Source of the DNA: a virus
Direction: 5' to 3' (one strand)
DNA: 49,203 nt
IMG/VR virus record: IMGVR_UViG_3300025162_000010
Span: 1-49,203 of that record
Shown: positions 42,012 through 48,827 of the stretch, piece by piece
Layout: every line of letters begins with the position of its first letter
How positions within the stretch are numbered: the first letter of the stretch is position 1
Made by a program: the position numbers and the translations under genes
The notes under the pieces: generated by a model
Seen by the model: only the letters and a program-made list of their open reading frames with translations
Told to the model about the DNA's origin: nothing
Databases searched by the model: none

Positions 42012-42674
42012 TTAGTTAAATGGATTGGGGACTGTTTCTCTAATGAGATTCGAGAGCCTTATTGTAGCTTTTTTACGAGCAGCATTATTCGCAATCGAAG
42101 CGTCACAAATATCAAAGGTGTCATACTCGGCCTCGATAGTCTCAATAGCATAAACAGAACTGGTGTAAACAGCAGCATAAACCACTTTATTAGCGTAGAC
42201 AGTGTTTTTACAAGTAATGGCATTAATAGCGGTAATAGCAGCGTTTGCTACAGTTAAGGTAGCCTTAAGAGCAGCAAGAGTGTGCACAGAATAACTAAGA
42301 TAAGCATTGTCAGCAATGTCGTTAGTAATAGCATAAGCAGCAGCACAAACATCAGCGGTATGAACCTCTCTTGATTCTACTAATACCGGGCTAGAAAATA
42401 ACAATTGTTCAATTTGTTCTATAACTTTTCTAGGAGACATGTCACTTGGCTTATGCTTTTCATAAATAGGCAGAACCTCTTTTGCAAAAGAAAGTGATAT
42501 AACTGCTGCTTGTCTTGGCGTCATGTTACCGCTTTTATGTAGAAGCCAAATTAAATAAGAGGCTTGATTGCACTTATCATAAATCTTCTTAAAATCAAAA
42601 CACATATATTCTGCATATGCTAAGCCTGAAAGACAAGGCTTATGCATCAACATTTCTTCTTTTGTGTATTTCAT
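42012..42674 (-). CDS. Imm-5-like paralog 4
   Basis: This 220-residue protein has the same head (MKYTKEEMLMHKPCLSGLAYAE), an ASYLIWLLHKSGNM segment, a middle with moderate Ala/Thr content and the end RETVPNPFN. It is the first of the four to be transcribed. It lacks the pure Ala run of paralogs 1 and 3. Confidence 0.66.
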   Translation of the reverse strand: MKYTKEEMLMHKPCLSGLAYAEYMCFDFKKIYDKCNQASYLIWLLHKSGNMTPRQAAVISLSFAKEVLPIYEKHKPSDMSPRKVIEQIEQLLFSSPVLVESREVHTADVCAAAYAITNDIADNAYLSYSVHTLAALKATLTVANAAITAINAITCKNTVYANKVVYAAVYTSSVYAIETIEAEYDTFDICDASIANNAARKKATIRLSNLIRETVPNPFN

Positions 42675-42676
42675 TT

Positions 42677-42862
42677 TTATTGCATCCCACTAGACATTTT
42701 TCCCCGTTTCTTGAAGAATGTATTGTCTGTTGTTCGTTGCACTGTTTTGCCAATCCGTTGGTCAACTGGAACAATGGCTTCCAATTGTGTTAAAGAATAG
42801 AAATAGACGCGCTTACCATTTAAGATACGCACGTCTGGTTGTAAGTTTAATGATTCTTTCAT
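42677..42862 (-). CDS. Small protein upstream of the paralogs
   Basis: This 61-residue protein starts from ATG 42862. A TTG at 42874 keeps the frame open but would overlap the previous stop. It begins MKESLNLQPDVRILNGKRVY, has a beta-rich middle, and ends with KKRGKMSSGMQ. It is basic and unrecognised. The start is 9 nt after the upstream gene. Confidence 0.6.
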   Translation of the reverse strand: MKESLNLQPDVRILNGKRVYFYSLTQLEAIVPVDQRIGKTVQRTTDNTFFKKRGKMSSGMQ

Positions 42863-42870
42863 CTTTCTTT

Positions 42871-43041
42871 TCAATGTTTATATTCCCCTTTTAAGAAGAC
42901 TTTCTCCAGAGGAATAAGTGCTCTGCCTTGCGGCCTTGTTCCTGCGCATTTAAGCTTGCGCTTAGTATTACCATGAAAGCGCGGGAAATTGTGTCTTGCT
43001 TTACTATAAGCTAGTAGCCTATGAAATTCTTGGGATGTCAT
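42871..43041 (-). CDS. Small basic protein, first gene of the paralog operon
   Basis: A 56-codon frame from ATG 43041 begins MTSQEFHRLLAYSKARHN and continues basic (RFHGNTKRKLKC). It starts 35 nt after the predicted +1 of the sigma-54-type promoter at 43087-43103, with no Shine-Dalgarno sequence (CCGATTAACTT). Possibly nucleic-acid binding; unrecognised. Confidence 0.6.
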   Translation of the reverse strand: MTSQEFHRLLAYSKARHNFPRFHGNTKRKLKCAGTRPQGRALIPLEKVFLKGEYKH

Positions 43042-43086
43042 AAGTTAATCGGAGTTTATTTGTTGTCATAGTCTTTTTCTTTTAAT

Positions 43087-43103
43087 AGCAAAAGCTATGC
43101 CAT
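43087..43103 (-). promoter_or_regulatory. Sigma-54-type promoter of the paralog operon
   Basis: The minus strand reads ATGGCATAGCTTTTGCT, followed by ATTAAA. GG-N10-GC spacing is exact; +1 is near 43076. The site forms one arm of an inverted repeat: 43087-43099 pairs with 43119-43131 at 12 of 13 positions. Confidence 0.62.
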
Positions 43104-43646
43104 CTAACTAATAGATAACATAGCTTATGCTACTTATACTTTCCAACTAGGGATAAACTGACAGTCAAAACCGCATAGAACTATCAGCAACATTTATGCC
43201 TAAACCTTATGCCCAAGCATACTCGTCAGCCCTTACTTTATATCGCTTTCGTGCCCTAGTGTATTCAAGAAGTTTCTTGTTCCGCAAACTGTTATCTTGA
43301 TAGTCTCCCTTATATGTGGGAAGTCAGTTACCAGTATCTTGTATTGCTACAATGTCCGGTGCAACTAATCAAGTTTGCTTCGCGCAAGATATTAACTGCC
43401 AGGGATGATGTTCCATGGACTTCATTACATAGCAGGGCCAATCTCTAAGAGCACGCATTCAATGGCTAAGTCTGGATAAGGCAAGGCAAGAATATATCGT
43501 TGCCTTGTTCGCTTAGTCTTTTAGACTATGGACAATGCCATTCTCTTAGTGTGTAAGTCCCTAGGCTTTGGCTACGGATTTTATTCACATAGTCTTATCG
43601 CCGTTTGGCTTAATCTACTGGGTGCTGTTTTATTGTATAAAATTGA
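43104..43646 (-). ncRNA. Long noncoding region, probably a structured RNA
   Basis: About 540 nt between the terminator at 43647-43687 and the promoter at 43087 contain no convincing ORF on either strand. On the minus strand I can pair AAGGCAA/TTGCCTT (7 bp), GACTATG/CATAGTC (7 bp, long range), TAGTCT/AGACTA, CAAGA/TCTTG and GCATA/TATGC. A core, on the plus strand CCATTCTCTTAGTGTGTAAG (43538-43557, extending to TCC at 43560), closely matches 33214-33237 of the replication-operon leader. The family is unknown; no promoter is obvious. Confidence 0.4.
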
Positions 43647-43687
43647 AACGCCCCGGAGAGCAATTAATGCTACATATCCGGGGCGTT
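43647..43687 (-). terminator. Terminator after the 43,703 gene
   Basis: A perfect 11-bp stem, AACGCCCCGGA (43647-43657) with TCCGGGGCGTT (43677-43687), has a 19-nt loop. On the minus strand it is followed by TCAATTTT, so it stops transcription after the 43,703-44,110 gene. It isolates that gene as a separate unit. Confidence 0.78.
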
Positions 43688-43702
43688 ATTGACCGCAAAC
43701 GA

Positions 43703-44110
43703 TTACTTTGTTTCTAATTTACTGGCCCAGGATGCTAAATCCGTTTCAAGCGCCCACTTTGTGTGGCCGTAACTGATTCCATTCTTGCCGGCATCGGTAA
43801 TCCATTGCAGAGCGCGGACCAGTTTCAACGGATTTGTGAGGGCTACACCCTTCACTTTCGACGCGTCGCTAATGGTCGCAAGACCTTCCTTGTTTGCCTT
43901 GCTAACTCGGATTTCGGCAGTTGCGTTGCGAAAAATTGACCCGGCATCACTGCCTGTTTGACGGGCTATCTTCTCCGCTACGCTAGGCGGAATGGAGAAC
44001 AGCTTGACAAAGGCGTCGTAGAGACGACTCATCTCAGAACTGTATCGGCCTTGTCCAAAATCAGGACGCGTGGCTTCATTATCGTCTGCGGTTTTGTTAT
44101 CGTTTGACAT
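43703..44110 (-). CDS. Accessory gene with own terminator (moron-like)
   Basis: This 135-residue helical protein has a basic, alanine-rich middle and ends near residue 110 with KNGISYGHTKWALETDL. It has no known motif. Its codons are G+C-richer than the paralog genes nearby, and it has a terminator directly after its stop, so it looks like an inserted single-gene cassette. A sigma-54-like site lies 371 nt upstream (44492-44508), but no nearer promoter is evident. Confidence 0.6.
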   Translation of the reverse strand: MSNDNKTADDNEATRPDFGQGRYSSEMSRLYDAFVKLFSIPPSVAEKIARQTGSDAGSIFRNATAEIRVSKANKEGLATISDASKVKGVALTNPLKLVRALQWITDAGKNGISYGHTKWALETDLASWASKLETK

Positions 44111-44491
44111 ATATGTTTATTCGTTTGTGCGTGTCAGGCTAAACATGTTGCTTAACCCGTCCCCTAGAGGGCCAGTTGCCCCTAGGAAAGTCTAGTTGCC
44201 AACTGATAATGCGACGGAGTTGATTACTAGCTCAGGGGCTAGTTGTCATTCGTTCCGCTACCGCTGCCGCTACCGCTTCAAAGAACTACCAAGAGACTAT
44301 AGCATCCTAGCTTGTTTGTCTACAACTATTTTCATTTATTTTGCATGGGTTAAGTGGTTGATTAACAGTGGATTATACATATGGATAAATTTAATGGTCA
44401 ATAGTCCACTGACACCTTTCGCCACTTCGTCATTTCGCCACGTAACGAAATGGCTTCCCGTCCCTTTATGGCACGTTATTGCTAAGGATGA

Positions 44492-44508
44492 AGCATGTCT
44501 TGTGCCAT
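44492..44508 (-). promoter_or_regulatory. Candidate sigma-54-type promoter toward the 43,703 gene
   Basis: The minus strand reads ATGGCACAAGACATGCT, with GG-N10-GC spacing and a TGGCAC -24 box, but TTCATC follows instead of ATAA. The predicted leader to the next gene is about 370 nt. It is weaker than the five main sites because it lacks the shared TGCTAT extension. Confidence 0.35.
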
Positions 44509-44830
44509 CTAATATGTTGTCTAACATACCGTTATATTAGGGCTTGATATAACTCCCTGATATATCGCTACTTACAACAATAATAAAGAACATATAATTA
44601 TTATGAGTTATTTTTAGTTATATTGTGCCATGTAAGCAAGAACCGCGCCAAACGGCCACTTAGGAGGGGATTGTCAGGTATAACGCGTAACAAGGGGGGG
44701 AAAGAGCAATTATTAAAAAAAGTGATATAACTAGGACTTGTATTAAGTCCTGATATAATGGACTACCCTATCTTGTTTTAGAAAATCAAAAGATGGCTAA
44801 TAAGACCCAATCTTATCTTGTCTTTCAGAT

Positions 44831-44884
44831 AGCAAAATATGGTTAGTGTTATGAGTGACATAATGACACTAATCATATCTTGCT
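44831..44884 (+). other. Large hairpin in the control region
   Basis: AGCAAAATATGGTTAGTGT (44831-44849) pairs with ACACTAATCATATCTTGCT (44866-44884) over 19 positions, with one mismatch and one G-U pair. A further TATG/CATA pair closes the loop. It is not followed by a U-run, so it is not a standard terminator. An RNA or DNA structural site is likely. Confidence 0.65.
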
Positions 44885-45042
44885 CCTGGTAATGAGGGGT
44901 GTGGTTGTGAGAATGTATGGGTTGCTTGGTGCTGGTGGAACCAGAAGTGTGAAAGCGAAAAAGGACTATACCTCTCTGGGAATATAATAAATTATAGAAA
45001 TCCATATAACAATATAACCTCTAAAAAGAGACAACTAATGAG

Positions 45043-45059
45043 TTGGCATAGAAGATGCT
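45043..45059 (+). promoter_or_regulatory. Sigma-54-type promoter of the late (terminase) unit
   Basis: The site reads TTGGCATAGAAGATGCT, followed by ATAAAGAG. GG-N10-GC spacing is exact. A small palindrome CAACT-AATG-AGTTG overlaps the -24 side. Predicted +1 is near 45070, only 5 nt before the first ATG, so the first mRNA would be nearly leaderless. Confidence 0.65.
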
Positions 45060-45074
45060 ATAAAGAGAGGGTAT

Positions 45075-45368
45075 ATGAATAAAACCACAATAGTTATCAA
45101 AGAGTCAGTAGAAAGTAGAATGGTTCAAGATTTTCTCCTTGAAATAAAAGAGAATGAGAAATTGCTTGAAGGGAAAAATGTAAGTGACTTCATAAGAGGG
45201 AGGGCTATTAGAAGATTGGAGGTTGTAAAAAGCAGCTTGGAAGAATTGAAGAAACAGATGGCAGACCCTCTTAGACATAAGTTAGTGCAGGAAGGAATAA
45301 ATCCAGAAAATAGAGAAGATTACGAAAAACAACTACAACGACTAAATGCACAAGAAAGAAGGATGTGA
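45075..45368 (+). CDS. Small helical protein, first gene of the late unit
   Basis: This 97-residue, highly charged coiled-coil-like protein (residues 12-75, VESRMVQDFLLEIKENEKLL) has GAGAGGG before the ATG as a good ribosome site. That site would lie at or before the predicted sigma-54 transcription start, so the mRNA may be leaderless or an earlier promoter may be used. Not recognised; it could be a packaging accessory. Confidence 0.6.
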   Translation: MNKTTIVIKESVESRMVQDFLLEIKENEKLLEGKNVSDFIRGRAIRRLEVVKSSLEELKKQMADPLRHKLVQEGINPENREDYEKQLQRLNAQERRM

Positions 45369-45449
45369 AATTAAACATTGACAACGGGTTCTACTACAGT
45401 CTCCAAACACCGGCACTTTCATTTTACATCCTACCCAAAGAGTAATATT

Positions 45450-46088
45450 ATGAATTTACCTGCTGAATCATTGATTAAATGGGGTGGTATTGAAAGTGAC
45501 CCTGACGGTAGATTGATGCCTATGGAGTTAGCTCTTAGGAAACATGAGTATGATATTGTAGGTGCTAAGGTTTTGGACCTAGGCAGCAATGCTGGGCATT
45601 TTCCTTTAGTCTATTCATCTATTGGTGCCAGTCGAGTTACAGCTGTGGAGCCTAGAGAAGTGTTTGCACAGTTCTTCTTTGATGAATTATACACTTTTAA
45701 GGAAGCTGCCAAAATAAGGTGGAACGTGCTAGATGTCCGTAACTACCAAGCTACACCACACGATGTGCTATCCTGTTTAGGTTTGATTTACCATGTCCAG
45801 AACGGGTGGGAACATCTGGATAGATTGGTTAAACAGTCTGGTGCTAAGATAATGTTCTTTGATTCAATGTTCTTTGATTCAATGTTATGGCCGAAAGCAG
45901 GCCTTGGAATAGAGACGTCTAGGCGTAATACAAACTGTGCTAGAATTATTGAAATAGTCCCACATCCATCTAAAGATGATGTTGAGGAGAAGTTTGCGGA
46001 GCGTGGGTGGAAGTTCAAACTACTGTTGGAGAACTGGCAGACAAACAAGAAAGGTTTACGTGGATTCTGGAGGGTTGAGTTGTGTTAA
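45450..46088 (+). CDS. SAM-dependent methyltransferase-like protein
   Basis: This protein has about 212 residues from ATG 45450. The frame is open to a TTG at 45378, but the ATG gives a natural N-terminus. Motif I is KVLDLGSNAGHFP (about residues 40-52), the acidic residue of motif II is in VTAVEPRE (about 62-69), and a further strand is in HDVLSCLGLIYH. It resembles small class I methyltransferases; the target is unknown (DNA, RNA or protein). An exact 15-bp tandem duplication (45851-45880) gives FFDSMFFDSM. It may protect phage DNA or modify nucleotides. Confidence 0.65.
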   Translation: MNLPAESLIKWGGIESDPDGRLMPMELALRKHEYDIVGAKVLDLGSNAGHFPLVYSSIGASRVTAVEPREVFAQFFFDELYTFKEAAKIRWNVLDVRNYQATPHDVLSCLGLIYHVQNGWEHLDRLVKQSGAKIMFFDSMFFDSMLWPKAGLGIETSRRNTNCARIIEIVPHPSKDDVEEKFAERGWKFKLLLENWQTNKKGLRGFWRVELC

Positions 46089-46255
46089 TCTTTCTAATTA
46101 TCTCAATTTGGTGGTATTCTGGTTTCTATGATTATAGGTATGCTTGTTATGAAGACAGTGGCATGTTTACCAAAGAAGATAGAAATTACGCCCTTGTAAT
46201 AGGCCTTATTTGTGGGCCTTTCACATATCCACTATTGTTAGTGCCTAAGAATTGA
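46082..46255 (+). CDS. Small two-helix membrane protein
   Basis: This 57-codon frame starts with GTG at 46082, overlapping the previous stop by 7 nt, and ends 1 nt before the terminase gene. It encodes two likely membrane helices (LIFLIISIWWY and ALVIGLICGPF) with a charged middle (YEDSGMFTKEDR). It could be a superinfection-exclusion or envelope protein. The start codon choice is moderately certain. Confidence 0.5.
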   Translation: MLIFLIISIWWYSGFYDYRYACYEDSGMFTKEDRNYALVIGLICGPFTYPLLLVPKN

Positions 46256-46256
46256 T

Positions 46257-46685
46257 ATGGGGATTGATAGTCAAATACTAGCAGCTTACAATCAAGGCCT
46301 AAAGCCTGATGCTATAGCTGAAGATTTAGGCTTTCCAGTATATGCTGTGAAGGCTAAGTTGATGTCTTTGTCATCTGACTATCGAAAAGCTTGTGGGCAA
46401 GAGGGAGAAGAGGAAGATGAATTGAACTTCTCAAGGGAAGAACAACTGCAAATTAAAAGAGAACTCTTCAATTTAGCCTTATCAACAGAGGATGAACACC
46501 TCAAAGGAAAACTTCTTCTCAATTTGCGGGATGATGGTAAGGGTAGAAAAGATGTAGTAAAGAATACACAGAATACAATAGGAACAATGAATCTCTTGCA
46601 ATTAGTCAATGGTTCAATACAGCAAGCTCGTCAAGGTGCCCGCGCTTTTCAGGGAACTCTTCAAGAGAGGTTTATTGAGACATGA
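46257..46685 (+). CDS. Terminase small subunit
   Basis: This 142-residue protein has an N-terminal helix-turn-helix (about residues 5-45, ILAAYNQGLKPDAIAEDLGF). Residues 60-110 are helical and acidic, and the C-terminus is Gln/Arg-rich (SIQQARQGARAFQG) for large-subunit contact. The stop overlaps the large subunit start (ATGA). It binds the packaging site and feeds DNA to the motor. The size and gene order fit well. Confidence 0.78.
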   Translation: MGIDSQILAAYNQGLKPDAIAEDLGFPVYAVKAKLMSLSSDYRKACGQEGEEEDELNFSREEQLQIKRELFNLALSTEDEHLKGKLLLNLRDDGKGRKDVVKNTQNTIGTMNLLQLVNGSIQQARQGARAFQGTLQERFIET

Positions 46686-48589
46686 CCACTGACGAGTTTG
46701 GTAAACTAAGCCCTTTCGAGCAAGAGTCATTCATCAATGATGGTGGTACGATTTCCCCTACAATAGTCTCTGTTTTGGGTTCGGAGACAGCTCCTGGTGT
46801 TCGTTGTGGTTCTCCAGAGAGTGATGTTGTCAGGGGTAAGCAGGTTGGGTTTCCTACACTAGGGGTTATCATTCCTCCCCTGGAAAGAAGCGAGGTATCG
46901 CTCACCCAATCTGCTCTTCTTTCAAACGTTGTCAATGGGGAGGTTAGTGAAGTAGAAACAAGTCAATGGACAGAAGGCTTTGATATTAAAGACCCTGTCG
47001 AGTTGCTTTTTCTTCTTGATGACGACGTAAAAGAGGGGAATGTTAAGCTACATTCTTGGCAAGCTCAGTTCATGTATGACTTTGCACAAGAGAGCCATTG
47101 TAAGGACGTCCCATTTTATGCTGCTGTTAGAGCGGCAAATGGTTCTGGGAAGGATAAATACATTGTTGCTGCTTGTGTTGTTTGGCTTTGTATGCGTTAT
47201 AGGCTAGCTCGTGGAATAGTCACCAATGGCTCTGGCACTCAGCTAGATAATCAAACTGAGAAGTACGTTAGGTATCTTTGTCAAAGGGCTAACATTGTCT
47301 TTGCAGGAGGGAAGGAGTTGATATGGAAGTGTAACTACAGGGGTTATGAATGTATCGTTACACAAAGTCCAATCGTTCTATTTGCAACAGACGAACCCCA
47401 AAAAGCAGAAGGTTATCACCCTCTCAAAGCTGGTGGTAAGATGGCTATATTTGCTTCTGAGGCTAAGGCTATTTCTGACACTATCTTTACCGCTCTTACT
47501 CGTTGCACTGGATATACACATAGAGTGGACGTTTCTAGCCCTGGGTTACCTATGGGTTACTTCTACGATGTGTGCACAAACAGTCTCAAAAGGAAAGACC
47601 TTGAATCTGTAGTCAATCTACCTCCCACAACTGTGGTTGAGTATCATGTTACCGCATTTGATTGTCCCCACATTACGCCAAATGAAATAAAAGCTTTTGC
47701 TGATAAGCTACCATCTGGTATCAATGACCCCGTCTATAAGTCTGGCATCTTAGCTGAGTTCACAACAACCGATGAAATGGTTGTGATACCTTACACTTAT
47801 ATTCATTGGACTATAAATCACTCTAAGCATAAAGTAGAGTGGAGGCAAGAGCCTTTCAATAAAGGCGGGTTAGACCTATCAGACGGAAGCGCGGAGACTG
47901 TGTTAGTAGTAAGGAATGGGAATAGGATGTTAAAGTTAATCCCGTTTAAGTTTGAAGATACAGAGGATACTCTCAACTTTTTGGAAGAGAAGTTTGCTGA
48001 ACATGAGTTGACTAATAAGCAGGCATTGGTATTTGGAGATTGTTGTGGCATGGGTTCTCCAATGTTAAACTCTCTTCGTCGGAGAGGTTGGTCAAACATG
48101 AGGTATGTGGATAGCAGAGCTAAGTCATCAGACAAGAGGCTTTACTTTAACAGAGGCACTGAGTTGTTTTTCAACGTTAGAGTGTTGTTAGAGAGGCATG
48201 AACTAATAATTGAGATAAATGATAAGATGCTTACTGCACAACTTTCTGGTCGTTACTACAAGCTAGTAGGTGGAACGATTCGTCAGTTGTTGAGCAAGCT
48301 AGAACAACGTTCAAAAGGATACCCTTCTCCCGATAGGGCAGATGGATTCAATTTAGCTTTTTGGGACTATAAGTCAACTAGAGTATTTTCAGACTATAGC
48401 AATAAAGCACCAGACAAACCTTTTGAGTTACAGATAGAAGAGAAGCCTGTCAATGATTTTTCCTTGAAAGCGTGGGCTAGCAGTGACCAGTCAAGCCTAA
48501 ATAGTTTCAGGGAAAGTATAAGAAAACAACAACCACTAGACCATCTTCAAAAAGAGTTGGCTAGATATACAGAAAGCATAAAAGTATGA
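46682..48589 (+). CDS. Terminase large subunit
   Basis: This 635-residue protein has Walker A AANGSGKDK (about 151-159). The acidic Walker B equivalent is MAIFASEAKAIS (about 254-265), where the usual Asp before Glu is Ser. The C-terminal nuclease half has LDLSDGSAETV (first catalytic Asp), ALVFGDCCGMG (second) and RADGFNLAFWDY (third). It cuts concatemers and pumps DNA through the portal. The first 110 residues are a poorly conserved extension. The start overlaps the small subunit and the stop overlaps the next gene (ATGA). Confidence 0.88.
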   Translation: MTTDEFGKLSPFEQESFINDGGTISPTIVSVLGSETAPGVRCGSPESDVVRGKQVGFPTLGVIIPPLERSEVSLTQSALLSNVVNGEVSEVETSQWTEGFDIKDPVELLFLLDDDVKEGNVKLHSWQAQFMYDFAQESHCKDVPFYAAVRAANGSGKDKYIVAACVVWLCMRYRLARGIVTNGSGTQLDNQTEKYVRYLCQRANIVFAGGKELIWKCNYRGYECIVTQSPIVLFATDEPQKAEGYHPLKAGGKMAIFASEAKAISDTIFTALTRCTGYTHRVDVSSPGLPMGYFYDVCTNSLKRKDLESVVNLPPTTVVEYHVTAFDCPHITPNEIKAFADKLPSGINDPVYKSGILAEFTTTDEMVVIPYTYIHWTINHSKHKVEWRQEPFNKGGLDLSDGSAETVLVVRNGNRMLKLIPFKFEDTEDTLNFLEEKFAEHELTNKQALVFGDCCGMGSPMLNSLRRRGWSNMRYVDSRAKSSDKRLYFNRGTELFFNVRVLLERHELIIEINDKMLTAQLSGRYYKLVGGTIRQLLSKLEQRSKGYPSPDRADGFNLAFWDYKSTRVFSDYSNKAPDKPFELQIEEKPVNDFSLKAWASSDQSSLNSFRESIRKQQPLDHLQKELARYTESIKV

Positions 48590-48825
48590 CTAAATGCCCA
48601 CAATGTGGTTACAGTGAAGGTCCGGCGCAGCCAGAGAAGAGTCAAATCATGAACGTCTATATTACCTCTGATGGTAAACGAAGGGCGTGTATGAATCGCG
48701 GAGACCAACAGGTTGAAGCTATCAAGGATGGTGTAAAGACAACTTGGGTTCTAGAGTCTGCATATAACAAGCATCCTACTGCTTCACAAATTGTGCCTTC
48801 AGTCTCGCCTAAACCTACTAAATAA
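48586..48825 (+). CDS. Small zinc-ribbon protein after terminase
   Basis: This 79-residue protein starts with KCPQCGYSEGP (one CxxC) and has a second Cys near residue 35 (RRACMNRGDQ), too few for a complete ribbon, so the site may be altered. The C-terminal half is polar. It is coupled by ATGA to the terminase gene. Similar small proteins often precede portal genes in phages; function unknown. Confidence 0.6.
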   Translation: MTKCPQCGYSEGPAQPEKSQIMNVYITSDGKRRACMNRGDQQVEAIKDGVKTTWVLESAYNKHPTASQIVPSVSPKPTK

Positions 48826-48827
48826 TT

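Larger units (their letters stand above)
44111..45042. other. Noncoding control region, possible origin
   Basis: This 932-bp stretch has no supported gene. It holds six copies of the heptamer ATATAAC (44531, 44547, 44617, 44725, 45004 and 45012; two in reverse orientation) and the paired element TGATATAACT...CTGATATA at 44545-44564 and 44724-44757. It also has a perfect AGGACTT/AAGTCCT stem (44733-44751) and a large hairpin (44831-44884). It separates the divergent late and accessory transcription units. This is the best place for a replication origin or enhancer, but that is inference. Confidence 0.5.

Noticed and set aside
44469-44483. Plus-strand TGGCACGTTATTGCT, an attractive sigma-54 look-alike
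   Set aside because: GG and GC are 9 nt apart instead of 10. Sigma-54 promoters tolerate spacing changes poorly.
44196-44540. 114-codon open frame on the plus strand in the control region
   Set aside because: It crosses a candidate promoter on the other strand and the hydrophobic stretch looks like AT-rich chance coding. There is no ribosome site or operon partner.
44778-45005. 75-codon open frame on the minus strand
   Set aside because: It covers the large hairpin and repeats of the control region. The composition is His/Ser/Leu-rich without any known pattern, and no gene follows it.
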